A stretch of DNA of 64,000 nucleotides from Roseovarius sp. W115 (GCF_032842945.2 NZ_CP146607.1:40240-104239), one strand, 5' to 3'; positions 45,147 through 53,352 are shown, numbered from the stretch's first letter. A program made the numbers and translations. Notes: generated by a model not told the origin, from the letters alone.

Positions 45147-46112
45147 ATGGAAGAAGCAAAATTCTATAAAGAGATAGCCGAGGGTCCATCATCTGCGGGC
45201 GCTTACTGGATACAAACCGAAGACAAAGTCCGCCTGAGAGTTGGCGCTTATCACAGTCTGGGCGACAGCAAAGGGACGATCCTGCTGATGCTCGGTCGGT
45301 TTGGCTACGTAGAACGATATGGCCGCGTGGCGCAGAGTTTCGCAGACAACGGGTTCTCGACAGTCGTTGTAGATTGGAGAAGCCAAGGTCTTTCAGATCG
45401 CATGGCGGATGACCCGCAAGCTGGTCACATCCACCACTTCTCGGACTACCAGAAAGACGTGTCCGCGATGATGCAGGTCGTCGAAAACCTGGAGATGCCG
45501 AAACCCTACTACCTTGTCGGCGTTTCCATGGGCGCGTGCATCGGGCTCAGATCCATGCTCGATGGTTTGCCAGTGGCCTCAGCTGCGTTCATTTCTCCAA
45601 TGTGGGGTATCAAAATGTCCGCAGTTCAAAGGATCGCGGCGTGGCCTTTGTCATGGGCGGCAAAGGCAACGGGCCAAGGCCACCGCTATGTGCCGGGCGA
45701 AAGTGGAGAGATCTACGTCCTCGAGACGCCTTTCGAGGACAACAACCTGACGCATAACGCTGGCATGTATGACTATTGGGTCGAGCAAGCCAAAAGCGCG
45801 CCCGAGTTGCAGATCGGCGGACCAACAATGACATGGTTGTTCGAAGCGCTGTCAGAGTGCCGTAACCTATCCTCCGCTCCCTCCCCAAACATAGCCTGCA
45901 TCACTTTCTGTGGCGAGCTTGATCGCTTGGTCGACAATGACTCGATCAAAGCGCGCATGGCGAAGTGGCCAAATGGCGAATTTTCGATGATCCGAAACGC
46001 CAAACATGACGTTCTGACTGAGATCCCAGAGATTGGCGGCGACGTGATGAGCCAGATCTTTGCGTTCTTCTCAAAAATGGAAATACAAGGACAAACCCAT
46101 GAAAATGTTTGA
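45147..46112 (+). CDS. Alpha/beta hydrolase (lysophospholipase/lactonase-like)
   Basis: A 321-residue alpha/beta hydrolase with nucleophile elbow VGVSMGACIGL (Ser in GVSMGA, about 122) and the oxyanion/strand region TILLMLGRFGYVERYGRVAQSFADNGFSTVVVDWRSQGLSDR. The acid Asp lies in CGELDRLVDN and the His in NAKHDVLTEIP (about 292). It resembles the PldB-type hydrolases; acyl-ester or lactone substrates both possible. It starts eight bases after the membrane protein gene and its stop overlaps the RibB-like start by 14 bases, so expression is coupled. Confidence 0.8.
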   Translation: MEEAKFYKEIAEGPSSAGAYWIQTEDKVRLRVGAYHSLGDSKGTILLMLGRFGYVERYGRVAQSFADNGFSTVVVDWRSQGLSDRMADDPQAGHIHHFSDYQKDVSAMMQVVENLEMPKPYYLVGVSMGACIGLRSMLDGLPVASAAFISPMWGIKMSAVQRIAAWPLSWAAKATGQGHRYVPGESGEIYVLETPFEDNNLTHNAGMYDYWVEQAKSAPELQIGGPTMTWLFEALSECRNLSSAPSPNIACITFCGELDRLVDNDSIKARMAKWPNGEFSMIRNAKHDVLTEIPEIGGDVMSQIFAFFSKMEIQGQTHENV

Positions 46113-46761
46113 AGACGCTGCCCGCAGCCTAGCGGATGGCAAGCCGATCCTTCTCTACGATTTTGACGACAGAGAAGCCGAAACCGACCTCATCTATCTC
46201 GCTGAAAATATCGACGAAAGAGCCGTTGCCGATTTGCGCCTGAATGCAGGTGCACCGTTGACCGTCTACATCAGTTGGGACATGGGCCAAGCCCTCGGCT
46301 TAGATACATATCTCGACTTCGTGTCCGAGAATGCCGACGCGGACTCAATCTATGGGGCGCTGTCCAAACCCACTCCCGGCTTTGACCCTCGATTTTCCAT
46401 CACCCTGGATTTCAGGGAGAACAAGACAGGCTGCTCCCATGTGGAGACCGCACGCACAATTCGTGAGCTTTGTGCGTTGCTGAAAAGTGGCGATGCCGAG
46501 AAGTTTGCTGAGCTGTTTCGCGCGCCAGGCCACATTCCCCTCATCATTGGCTCAAAAGGGCTTCTGAAAGAGCGCAACGGGCACACAGAACTGATCATGG
46601 CCTTTGCGATCAACCAAGGTCTGTTTCCGATGGTTGTCGCGTCCGAGATGATCGATGCCGACTCCGGCCATTCGACGTCTTATGCAGATGCTCGCAAGTA
46701 TGGTGAAAAGCGCGGCCTTGATTTCATTGGCGGGATTGAGCTCATGGAGGTCTATGGATGA
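46099..46761 (+). CDS. RibB-like 3,4-dihydroxy-2-butanone 4-phosphate synthase
   Basis: A 220-residue protein from the ATG starting MKMFEDAARSLADGKPILLY. It resembles dihydroxybutanone phosphate synthase of the archaeal (Methanocaldococcus-like) type. Visible matches are an acidic metal/substrate loop FDDREAETDL (about 19-28), a segment FSITLDFRENKTGCSHVETARTI, the catalytic-His region LLKERNGHTEL (about 165) and SEMIDADSG with the conserved Glu. The Cys often found before that Glu is Ser here. The enzyme class turns ribulose 5-phosphate into a C4 ketone phosphate and formate. No other riboflavin gene is nearby, and its start and stop overlap its neighbours. Confidence 0.8.
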   Translation: MKMFEDAARSLADGKPILLYDFDDREAETDLIYLAENIDERAVADLRLNAGAPLTVYISWDMGQALGLDTYLDFVSENADADSIYGALSKPTPGFDPRFSITLDFRENKTGCSHVETARTIRELCALLKSGDAEKFAELFRAPGHIPLIIGSKGLLKERNGHTELIMAFAINQGLFPMVVASEMIDADSGHSTSYADARKYGEKRGLDFIGGIELMEVYG

Positions 46762-47954
46762 CCGACACCTCCACAGCAGAAAAAACTCAAATCCCTGATG
46801 TCACCGCTGCAGAACCAATTCCGGCTTCGGCTATGTCCGAAGTGAACCGTTTATTGGGCAACGGGGATCTCTACCGCTACACAACCGCTGAGTCTCCCGT
46901 CACGCAGCTTGAGCGTGAGTTCGCCGCAAAGATGGGCAGTCGCTATGCGCTTGCTGTCTCGTCTTGTTCAGCGGCGTTGTTCATATCCTTGAAGGCTCTA
47001 GACCTACCACCTGGCGCCAAAGTCCTGATTCCCGCCTTTACCTTTGTGGCTGTGCCCTCGGCAGTGGTCCATGCAGAATGCGTGCCCGTCTTGTGCGAAT
47101 GTGGTTCGAACTACCGAATAGATTTGGATGATTTCCATCGCAAACTGCCTAGCGTGGATGCCGTTCTGATCAGTCATATGCGGGGCCACACATCCAATAT
47201 GGATGCCATTATGGCGGCATGTGACGCGGCAGGAATCCCCGTGATCGAAGATGCTGCCCATTCGCTCGGAACGACTTGGGACGGGCGCAAGGTCGGAACG
47301 ATTGGCAAGATCGGCTGTTTTTCCTTCCAGTCCTACAAGCTTTTGAATTCAGGTGAAGGCGGGATCCTGGTCACCGACGATCCAGACCTGATGGCGCGTG
47401 CGATCATGATGCACGGCTCCTACGAAGATAAGTGGCAACACCATGATATCCCGTCTGAGGCTATGGACCGCGTCCAAAACAATCTGCCCATGTTCGGATT
47501 ACGCTTGAACACACTCTCCGCCGTCCTGATCCGTGCCCAGATCGAGCATTTGGACAGCCGCGTGCTTGATGGTCGTCGCAATCATGATCACGTGGCCAAC
47601 CGCTTGCGAGCCATCAATTCTGTTGAGGTGCCACCGGCCTACCCCGCCGAGCAGCGCGCTCCAGATTCCTTGCAGTTTAATCTGCCGCATATCTCAGATG
47701 ACGCACTCGATGCCTTCGTCGCTGGAGCGAACCAGCGCGGTTTGCATATCCAGGTCTTTGGGCGCTCAAAGAACAACTCGCGAGCTTATTGGAATTGGGG
47801 TTTTCTGGACGATGTCCCGGATTTCCCCCAAACCCGGGCGATGCTCATGCGGGCCTGTGACCTCCGACTGCCTGCACGGCTATCGTTGGCCGAATGTGAT
47901 CTCATCGCCGACACACTAATCGCGGTCTTAGAGACGGCAGTCGACACGCATTGA
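46758..47954 (+). CDS. DegT/DnrJ/EryC1/StrS aminotransferase
   Basis: A 398-residue PLP aminotransferase. The PLP Lys is in CFSFQSYKLLNSGEGG (K194), the PLP Asp/His region is VIEDAAHSLGTTWDGRKVG, and the opening LEREFAAKMGSRYALAVSSCSAALFISLKAL is typical. These enzymes aminate keto groups of sugars and small ketones. It overlaps the RibB-like gene by four bases (ATGA), so it probably uses that enzyme's ketone product or a derivative. Confidence 0.88.
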   Translation: MTDTSTAEKTQIPDVTAAEPIPASAMSEVNRLLGNGDLYRYTTAESPVTQLEREFAAKMGSRYALAVSSCSAALFISLKALDLPPGAKVLIPAFTFVAVPSAVVHAECVPVLCECGSNYRIDLDDFHRKLPSVDAVLISHMRGHTSNMDAIMAACDAAGIPVIEDAAHSLGTTWDGRKVGTIGKIGCFSFQSYKLLNSGEGGILVTDDPDLMARAIMMHGSYEDKWQHHDIPSEAMDRVQNNLPMFGLRLNTLSAVLIRAQIEHLDSRVLDGRRNHDHVANRLRAINSVEVPPAYPAEQRAPDSLQFNLPHISDDALDAFVAGANQRGLHIQVFGRSKNNSRAYWNWGFLDDVPDFPQTRAMLMRACDLRLPARLSLAECDLIADTLIAVLETAVDTH

Positions 47955-48002
47955 TGTCCAAGCCCTTCTGGGTGTGAATTTAGCGGGGCGTTTTTTCCTA
48001 CA

Positions 48003-48620
48003 GTGATTGATTGGATCATCTTTCTGCCAGCCTGCTTTGCGCTGAATCTTGCCTGTGGGCCGAGCAATCTGTTGGCAATGACCAATGGTGCCAGATCGGG
48101 CATTGGATTTGCTCAGAAAGCAGCAACCGGCAGGCTGATGGTTTTTGTTCCCATGATTGCAATTAGCGCTTTGGGGTTTGGGCTCATTCTCACGGCCTCA
48201 CCCTTCGTGTTTGGCATCAGCAAACTGATCGGCGCGGCCTACATCATCTGGCTTGGCATCTCACTTTGGCGAAGCGCAAGTACCATCAACCCAGATGAAT
48301 TTCTGGGTGAAACGTCTTCAATGGGAAGTGCATTCAGGGCAGAAGCTTTGGTGGCCCTCAGCAATCCCAAAGCGATTTTGACATTTGCTGCATTCTTTCC
48401 ACAGTTCGTCGCTGTTGAAGCCTACTGGCAAAGCTATGCACTGCTTGGGGTTGCGTTTCTTGTCATGGAAGCGGTCGCGATCCTGGCATACGCATCTGGC
48501 GGCCAGCTTGCATCGACCTTTGCCGCCAGCAAAATCCCAACACTCCAGCGCATATCAGCGGCCGTGATGTGTGTGTTTGGCGCTTTGATCCTGGTTACCC
48601 CGCAACCAATCGCGCCATAA
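48003..48620 (+). CDS. LysE family exporter
   Basis: A 205-residue integral membrane protein starting at GTG. Six helices and the LysE signature CGPSNLLAMTNGARSGIGFAQKAATGRLM (about 18-45). LysE/RhtB proteins export amino acids or homoserine lactone-like amines. It follows the aminotransferase by 48 bases and could export the product of the preceding enzymes. Ends just before the promoter of the exported protein gene. Confidence 0.83.
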   Translation: MIDWIIFLPACFALNLACGPSNLLAMTNGARSGIGFAQKAATGRLMVFVPMIAISALGFGLILTASPFVFGISKLIGAAYIIWLGISLWRSASTINPDEFLGETSSMGSAFRAEALVALSNPKAILTFAAFFPQFVAVEAYWQSYALLGVAFLVMEAVAILAYASGGQLASTFAASKIPTLQRISAAVMCVFGALILVTPQPIAP

Positions 48621-48666
48621 CCTCGCCCCTCCTACTGAAGCAACGCGGCGCGGCAAACCAAAAGGA

Positions 48667-48705
48667 TTTGCCAAAACATTATTATTTCGCCAAAACCGTA
48701 GTATT
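48667..48705 (+). repeat. Tandem 19-bp repeat ahead of exported protein gene
   Basis: Two copies of about 20 bases with a period of 19 and about 16 of 20 positions equal, each with core GCCAAAAC followed by a TA-rich tail. The second ends 36 bases before the start at 48742, so the pair is in the promoter region and could be a tandem operator. Confidence 0.4.
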
Positions 48706-48741
48706 GTAAGATATCATACACCGCGCGCACAAGGAGGCCCC

Positions 48742-49569
48742 ATGCTGAAACAGCTCAGAAACACAGCCTTGACCGTTGCAGCGCTCACAGCAGCCAGTCT
48801 CACTGCCGCACCGCAACGCGCCGAAGCACAAACCTATCAAATCGATTGCGCAATCCTCTTGTGCTTGTCCGGAGGGTGGCCCGCATCGGTCCCTTGCACA
48901 AGAGCACGCGCTGAGTTCATCCGTCGCATCACTCCCTGGCCCGTGGAGCCTCCACTGCAAATTTGGCGGTGCCCCATGGGTGCAGCTTACACTGTTGATC
49001 CCAACACACTGACCAGCGAACGGATTTATGAAATTCTGTTTGAGCTAGAACAACGTGCCCCTCTGCAGTCCTTCCCTGTGGATGAGGCAGGCACCCCTGT
49101 CACTGGCATTGATGGCCGGTTGGCCGGGGCCCCTGCCCCGACATTCCAAGCGCCCCCACTCACGGACGGCTTGGAGCCGCAACGCGCTGTCGTTCGCTTG
49201 TCGGGCGGCGACGCGGCTCCACTGCCGGAGGGCTTTGCCCTTCAGCTTGTTCAGGATCGTGCAGACATCGATATCAGCGGCGCAGAGTTCAATTTTGTGC
49301 GCAGCATCCGCGTCTTTGATGCACGATATGTCCGCCAACATGAATCTGGGCGTGACGGTGACTGCAACCGCTATGCCACGATCTATCTCGGCACCTACGG
49401 CACACAGGGCGATTTCTCATGGCGCCGGTCATCAGTTGGCGCTTTGCCGGAGGCGCATGTCGGAACAGAACGTTACGGCGATACTTGTCCAAGCATTTTT
49501 CACCGGTCGGTTTTCGTCGAATGGCGTGATTATGAAGGGAATTACGGTTACGAGCAGGTGAGCTACTAG
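48742..49569 (+). CDS. Exported hypothetical protein, plasmid-associated
   Basis: A 275-residue protein with a signal peptide (LKQLRNTALTVAALTAASLTAAPQRAEAQ). The mature part has CAILLCLSGGWPASVPCTRARAEFIRRITPWPVEPPLQIWRCPMG with cysteines that could form disulfides, a Pro-rich middle (about 115-150), and a C-terminal beta-rich domain with two cysteines (GDCNRYATIYL, GDTCPSIF). I have the impression that such proteins occur near plasmid transfer genes in Rhodobacterales, but no relative is certain. Secreted or periplasmic. Confidence 0.7.
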   Translation: MLKQLRNTALTVAALTAASLTAAPQRAEAQTYQIDCAILLCLSGGWPASVPCTRARAEFIRRITPWPVEPPLQIWRCPMGAAYTVDPNTLTSERIYEILFELEQRAPLQSFPVDEAGTPVTGIDGRLAGAPAPTFQAPPLTDGLEPQRAVVRLSGGDAAPLPEGFALQLVQDRADIDISGAEFNFVRSIRVFDARYVRQHESGRDGDCNRYATIYLGTYGTQGDFSWRRSSVGALPEAHVGTERYGDTCPSIFHRSVFVEWRDYEGNYGYEQVSY

Positions 49570-49679
49570 ATGTGGTGGCCCTGATCCGCGACAAAACCGT
49601 ATTTACGGCAGGCAGCTAGAAATAGTATGCCTGTTGTACAAAACAAGAATCGAAAGGGGGCAGCGAGCAGCAGCTGAAA

Positions 49680-49756
49680 AAGCAAACCCCCCGCAAGGCG
49701 GTGAACCTTCCGGGGGAGCTGTGCATCAGAGCGCCAACTCTGAGATCTCTTAGAAC
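49680..49756 (-). ncRNA. Putative counter-transcribed RNA of a repC-like gene
   Basis: Minus-strand signals in the leader of the repC-like gene: a -35 TTGCCT (complement at 49787-49792), an 18-base spacer, a -10 TATGCT (49763-49768), and a terminator-like stem with arms 49687-49693 and 49711-49716 followed by TTTGCTTTTT. The layout parallels the ctRNA region before repC at 57.8 kb. In repABC plasmids a short antisense RNA between repB and repC limits replication. Ends are estimated. Confidence 0.5.
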
Positions 49757-49869
49757 AAGATTAGCATAGCACCCTCTGAATCATGCAGGCAAGAAAAAAC
49801 GCATTTGTGCGCCCAGAGAAGTTTTGCCTGCCGCTGTCTTGTCCAACGAGCAGACGAGAGGACAAGAAC

Positions 49870-50505
49870 ATGAGAACAGAACTGTTCCCTTCCCTTCCAC
49901 AGGGATTTTCGAGACGCGACGTGATCGCGCTAATGGCCGATATCGGCCGCGACATTGGCCTAGGCCCAAGACTGACAGACATTCTCACGCGGCTGATCGG
50001 GTGCACCGATCCCGACGCGTGGATCGACCCAACAAAGGAGCCGATTTTCTACGGGCGCCAAGAGAGCTTCGCCCAGAAGCTAGGCATCTCAACCCGTCAG
50101 CTCCGCACACATGAAAAGACTTTACTGAAGCATGGTCTCATGGAACGCCGCACCGCGGTCAACGGAAGCCGGCACGGCAGCACTGGCCTCGGTCTCGTCC
50201 TGACCCCACTCATCGAGATGTTCACCCAGCTTCTTGAGGTGCGCGAAGCACGCAATGCCCGCTATGCCCGGATGAAGACCCTGAAAGCCACACGCAGCGT
50301 CCGGTGGGCCACATTCCGCGACGAGCTGGCGCGCTTGTCAGCAGAAGATCTGCTTTCTGACGACGTTCAGGAGATGATTGCAGAACGCGAGACCTGGCCC
50401 CGCACCGACACGCTCCTAAGCATGGGCGAAGCCCGGCTTTCTCAGCACATCGACGCCGCCACTGAGCTGTGCATAAGACTCAGCAATTGGATTGAAACTG
50501 TCTAG
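49870..50505 (+). CDS. RepC-like replication initiator, N-terminal part
   Basis: A 211-residue protein from MRTELFPSLPQGFSRRDVIA with GAGGAC upstream (a frame reaching 49783 would overlap the antisense promoter). It shows the RepC-type winged-helix half: LMADIGRDIGLGPRLTDILTRLIG, then YGRQESFAQKLGISTRQLRTHEKTLLKHGLMERRTAVNGSRHGS. Full RepC proteins are about 400 residues, so this is roughly the N-terminal half. The stop lies six bases before the IS3 element, so it is either truncated by that insertion or a short variant. Confidence 0.65.
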   Translation: MRTELFPSLPQGFSRRDVIALMADIGRDIGLGPRLTDILTRLIGCTDPDAWIDPTKEPIFYGRQESFAQKLGISTRQLRTHEKTLLKHGLMERRTAVNGSRHGSTGLGLVLTPLIEMFTQLLEVREARNARYARMKTLKATRSVRWATFRDELARLSAEDLLSDDVQEMIAERETWPRTDTLLSMGEARLSQHIDAATELCIRLSNWIETV

Positions 50506-50510
50506 GCCCC

Positions 50511-51357
50511 TCATACAGTACCACTAATTTGGCGTTTCTCTAATAAGGTTTCTGGTACTGGCGGGCGCATGCCTAGGGCATGATGTGGCCGGATTTGGTT
50601 GTATTGTCTGAGCCAGACATTGATGGCGACCTGGGCTTGTTTGGTGCTGTGGAACCATTCGGCGTTGAGCACTTCGCGACGGAGTGTTCCGTTGAAGCGC
50701 TCGTTGTAGCCGTTTTCCCAGGGTGATCCTGGGTAGATCTGCATCGGTTGGATGCCAACGCGTCTGAGCCAATCCTGAAGCGGTGCAGCGATGAACTCCG
50801 GGCCATTGTCTGAACGGATGACCTCTGGCTTGCCATGCTTCATCAGCAGCCGGTGCAGAACATCCAGAACATCATTTCATTCATCTTGGGTCGCACCGCC
50901 ACGCAGAGCGCCTCACGGGTGTATTCATCGAGCACCGTGAGCATCTTGTAGGGTCGTCCATTGCTCAGTTTGTCATGTACAAAATCAATCGCCCAGACAT
51001 GGTTGGGGTGCGTGGGCCTCAGCCTGATGACAGAGCTGTCCTTATGATAGAGCCGCCGTCGCTTCTTGTGCCGATGGGGCAGCTGCAAGCCTTCTTCACC
51101 CCATAAACGCTCAACCTTCTTGTGATTGACCTGCCAGCCTTCCATGCGCAGCAGGGCAGTCACCTTCCGATACCCATATCGCCCATATTGCTTGGCCAGC
51201 CGGATCATCGCCAAGCGCATGGCATCGTCATTCTGAGGTTTGGCCTGATATCGCAGGCTGGACCGTGCCACGCCAAGCACAGCGCAGGTTCGACGTTCCG
51301 ATATGTCCAGCTTTTGGCGGGTGTGAATGACCGCCTGACGAAGCTCAGCCCGCGTCA
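50511..51357 (-). pseudogene. IS3-family transposase OrfB, frameshifted
   Basis: The integrase subunit of the IS3 element. It reads LTRAELRQAVIHTRQKLD...VLGVARSSLRYQA, then the catalytic segments NHVWAIDFVHDKLSNGRPYKMLTVLDEYTREAL (first Asp), SDNGPEFIAAPLQ (second Asp) and GSPWENGYNERFNGTLRREVLN (Glu). The frame breaks at VRPKMNEMM near 50875; one missing base restores DVLDVLHRLLMKHGKPE, joining the two halves. As sequenced the transposase is non-functional. The stop at 50511 lies at the left end of the element. Confidence 0.85.
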
Positions 51358-51680
51358 GGCCTTGGGCTTTAAATGATCCAGGCTCTCCTTCAGGATCAGC
51401 TTGTCGAGCTGCAGGTCAGCGACAATCTTCTTGAGTCGCTCATTCTCTTTCTGCAACGCTCGCATCTCTGACAGTTGAGGCCGACCCATCCCACCAAACT
51501 TCTTACGCCAGTAGTAACATGTCTTGTCCGAGATTCCTGCTTTCCGACACGCGCTCACAACATCCATGCCATCATGCAAATGCACGTCAATCTCGCGCAA
51601 TATCTTCAGCGCATCCTCATCCGAATACCGCTTCCGAGCCATCTTCCATCCCTCCTGTGACACACAAATAGTGGCACAGT
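50515..51680 (-). mobile_element. IS3-family insertion sequence
   Basis: About 1.17 kb carrying orfA and a frameshifted orfB on the minus strand. Imperfect terminal inverted repeats are visible: CAGTACCACTAATTTGGC at about 50516-50533, and its counterpart, read on the minus strand from about 51680, CTGTGCCACTATTTGTGT. I found no convincing target duplication, so adjacent deletion is likely: a RepC-like gene lies to the left and a 5'-truncated ParB-like gene to the right. Confidence 0.75.
51355..51663 (-). CDS. IS3-family transposase OrfA
   Basis: A 102-residue helix-turn-helix protein (MARKRYSDEDALKILREIDVHLHDGMDVVSACRKAGISDKTCYYWRKKFGGMG) with a C-terminal leucine-zipper-like segment (MRALQKENERLKKIVADLQLDKLILKESL). 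It is the DNA-binding half. Normal IS3 elements make the active OrfAB fusion by a -1 slip at the end of orfA. Reads intact here. Confidence 0.85.
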   Translation of the reverse strand: MSQEGWKMARKRYSDEDALKILREIDVHLHDGMDVVSACRKAGISDKTCYYWRKKFGGMGRPQLSEMRALQKENERLKKIVADLQLDKLILKESLDHLKPKA

Positions 51681-51681
51681 T

Positions 51682-52342
51682 TTACGGGGCTAAGACAGTC
51701 GCCGCTATCGCTCGTGCCTTCGCGGTCAATGAAATGCACGTCTACCGCCGCCTTGCCTTGGCGCATTTGCCGGAGCCGGTGCTGGACGCCCTTGCGGCCA
51801 ATGAAATCAGCCTTTCGAACGCCGCCGCCTTTACAGTCGGTAATGACGAGAAGGTCATGCTCGAAGTGCTGGAACAGGCGCTGGTTGGCAACTACAGCGA
51901 CCATCACATCAAGCAGGCCCTCAAACCGGATTCCCTGCGCAACACCGACCAGCGCGTGATTTATGTCACCGAGGCAGGCTATGACGAGGCTGTGCGAGGT
52001 GAATTGGTCCGGTTCCTTGCCGCTCAATTCAAAGAGGGCGACGAGAAGCTGACTGCGCTGGTGGCGAAGGCCACGAAGCCCAAAACCCGCGAGGTTTGGA
52101 CGCCGACAGCCGCCAATTTCTTTGGCCGCGTGGGCGGTCCCTACATGGTCGAGATTTGGCGCGATCTTCTCGAGCTGGCCGAGAATCACCCGACCGTCAC
52201 GACCTTTGCAAAGCTGAAAAAGGGCGAGAAGGCCAAGAAGCTGGAAGACCTGTTCAGGCAATCCGACTTGCGCAGCGCCCTTGGCGTGACCGAGGCCCAA
52301 GCGGCCAAGATCGACGCATGGCTTCCCGAAGGCATGGAGTGA
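51682..52342 (+). pseudogene. ParB-like partition protein, 5'-truncated
   Basis: About 220 residues of the C-terminal portion of a ParB/KorB-type protein, entered from the IS3 end. The helix-turn-helix KTVAAIARAFAVNEMHVYRRLALAHLP and its continuation LPEPVLDALAANEISLSNAAAFTVGNDEKVMLEVLEQ are typical. A C-terminal domain ends SALGVTEAQAAKIDAWLPEGME. The N-terminal nuclease-like domain expected upstream is absent, removed when the IS inserted or by an associated deletion. Confidence 0.7.
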
Positions 52343-52394
52343 GAACAGAGGCAGGGCGTTCGCGCCCTGCCCCATTCCCGACATGAGAGCAAAA

Positions 52395-52682
52395 ATGACC
52401 GCTTCAATCCTCGAAATGACAGTCTCACGCGGGAAACTCTGGGGCGCTACCTATACATGGTCAGAGGCCATCAAGAACCATGCTGAGGCATCGCATGATG
52501 GGTGCTGCCGCTTCATCGTAACGAAGAACGGGATTTGGCTGGAAGGCGATGACAGACATCGCAGCTATCGCACGAAGCTGCCGAAAGGGGCTGAGAGCCA
52601 CGCGCGCGCCTGTATTGCCGATGAAAAGCTTGTTCAAAGCAGGCGCGACCCGCGCCTTTGGGTCGGCGCGCGTTACACGTGA
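52395..52682 (+). CDS. Hypothetical protein, 95 aa
   Basis: A 95-residue protein starting MTASILEMTVSRGKLWGATY; an ATG four codons upstream (52383) is an alternative. It looks like a small beta-rich protein (WSEAIKNHAEASHDGCCRFIVTKNGIWLEGDDRHRSYRTKLPKG). It follows the ParB-like gene by about 50 bases. I believe such small genes lie next to ParB-like genes in other alphaproteobacterial islands, but no function is known to me. Confidence 0.5.
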   Translation: MTASILEMTVSRGKLWGATYTWSEAIKNHAEASHDGCCRFIVTKNGIWLEGDDRHRSYRTKLPKGAESHARACIADEKLVQSRRDPRLWVGARYT

Positions 52683-52693
52683 GGGTCAGGGAA

Positions 52694-52990
52694 ATGCGGT
52701 TCAAGAGAACACCCACATTCGCGTTTACGGACACGCCACGCAAACGCGCCGCCCTTCGGCGCAAGCAACAACGGGAGCGGGACGCCCTGCCGCTCTTTGC
52801 CGCGCAGGTTGCGGAGGAGCAGCCAAGCTAGGACGAGGAAATGGCCCGCCGGGCCATCTTGTCCGACACGCAGGAGGCTCGGTGGCGTGCGGATCGTGCC
52901 GCCGCGTGGCGCAAAGCCCGCCGCATGATCGACAGCCTCCCCGCCGAGGAAGGCTGCGCGATCCGGCGCGTCTGGGACTGCGCCCCCTAG
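52694..52990 (+). pseudogene. Small basic gene with in-frame amber stop
   Basis: An open frame MRFKRTPTFAFTDTPRKRAA of 45 codons is stopped by TAG at 52829-52831. In the same frame it then continues as DEEMARRAILSDTQEARWRA and on through AAWRKARRMIDSLPAEEG to a second stop at 52988-52990. Composition is the same on both sides (Arg/Ala-rich, helical), so one 98-codon gene was interrupted by a point change. Product unknown; it sits in a line of small genes after the ParB-like fragment. Confidence 0.6.
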
Positions 52991-52994
52991 CAAC

Positions 52995-53318
52995 GTGCGG
53001 GAGTGGTGCGATTGCGGCTATGTGCTGAACGGGCGGCGGCTTTCGCACAAGCGCAACTGCGATCTGGAAACTCACGGCATGTGTATGCCACTCGATCTGA
53101 TCTATCGCGAGACCGAGCTTGAAGCGGTCGATCTGGCGCTCTGGTTCTACCGGCATGGTCCCATTGGCATCCGTCGTCCGCAGCGCGGACATCGAGGCGA
53201 TCACCCGTCTACGCCGATCTTTCAGGCACTCATGAACCGGCGTGCAGCCCTGGCGCGAAGCCAGGACGACATCCCCGAAGGCGACAACTGGCGCGCTGCT
53301 CATGACAACACCAACTGA
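52995..53318 (+). CDS. Hypothetical protein, 107 aa
   Basis: A 107-residue protein starting at GTG, four bases after the amber-interrupted gene. REWCDCGYVLNGRRLSHKRNCDLETHGMC contains four cysteines in a short span and could bind zinc or form disulfides. The remainder (IYRETELEAVDLALWFYRHGPIGIRRPQRGHRGDH) is basic. Not recognised. Followed by a terminator, so it ends this short group. Confidence 0.5.
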   Translation: MREWCDCGYVLNGRRLSHKRNCDLETHGMCMPLDLIYRETELEAVDLALWFYRHGPIGIRRPQRGHRGDHPSTPIFQALMNRRAALARSQDDIPEGDNWRAAHDNTN

Positions 53319-53352
53319 GAGTTTCCAATACTTGTGGTTAGGATCAACTTGG

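Noticed and set aside
49783..49869. Upstream start for the repC-like gene (MQARKNAFVRPEK)
   Set aside because: It overlaps the antisense promoter and lacks a ribosome site, while the ATG at 49870 follows GAGGAC.
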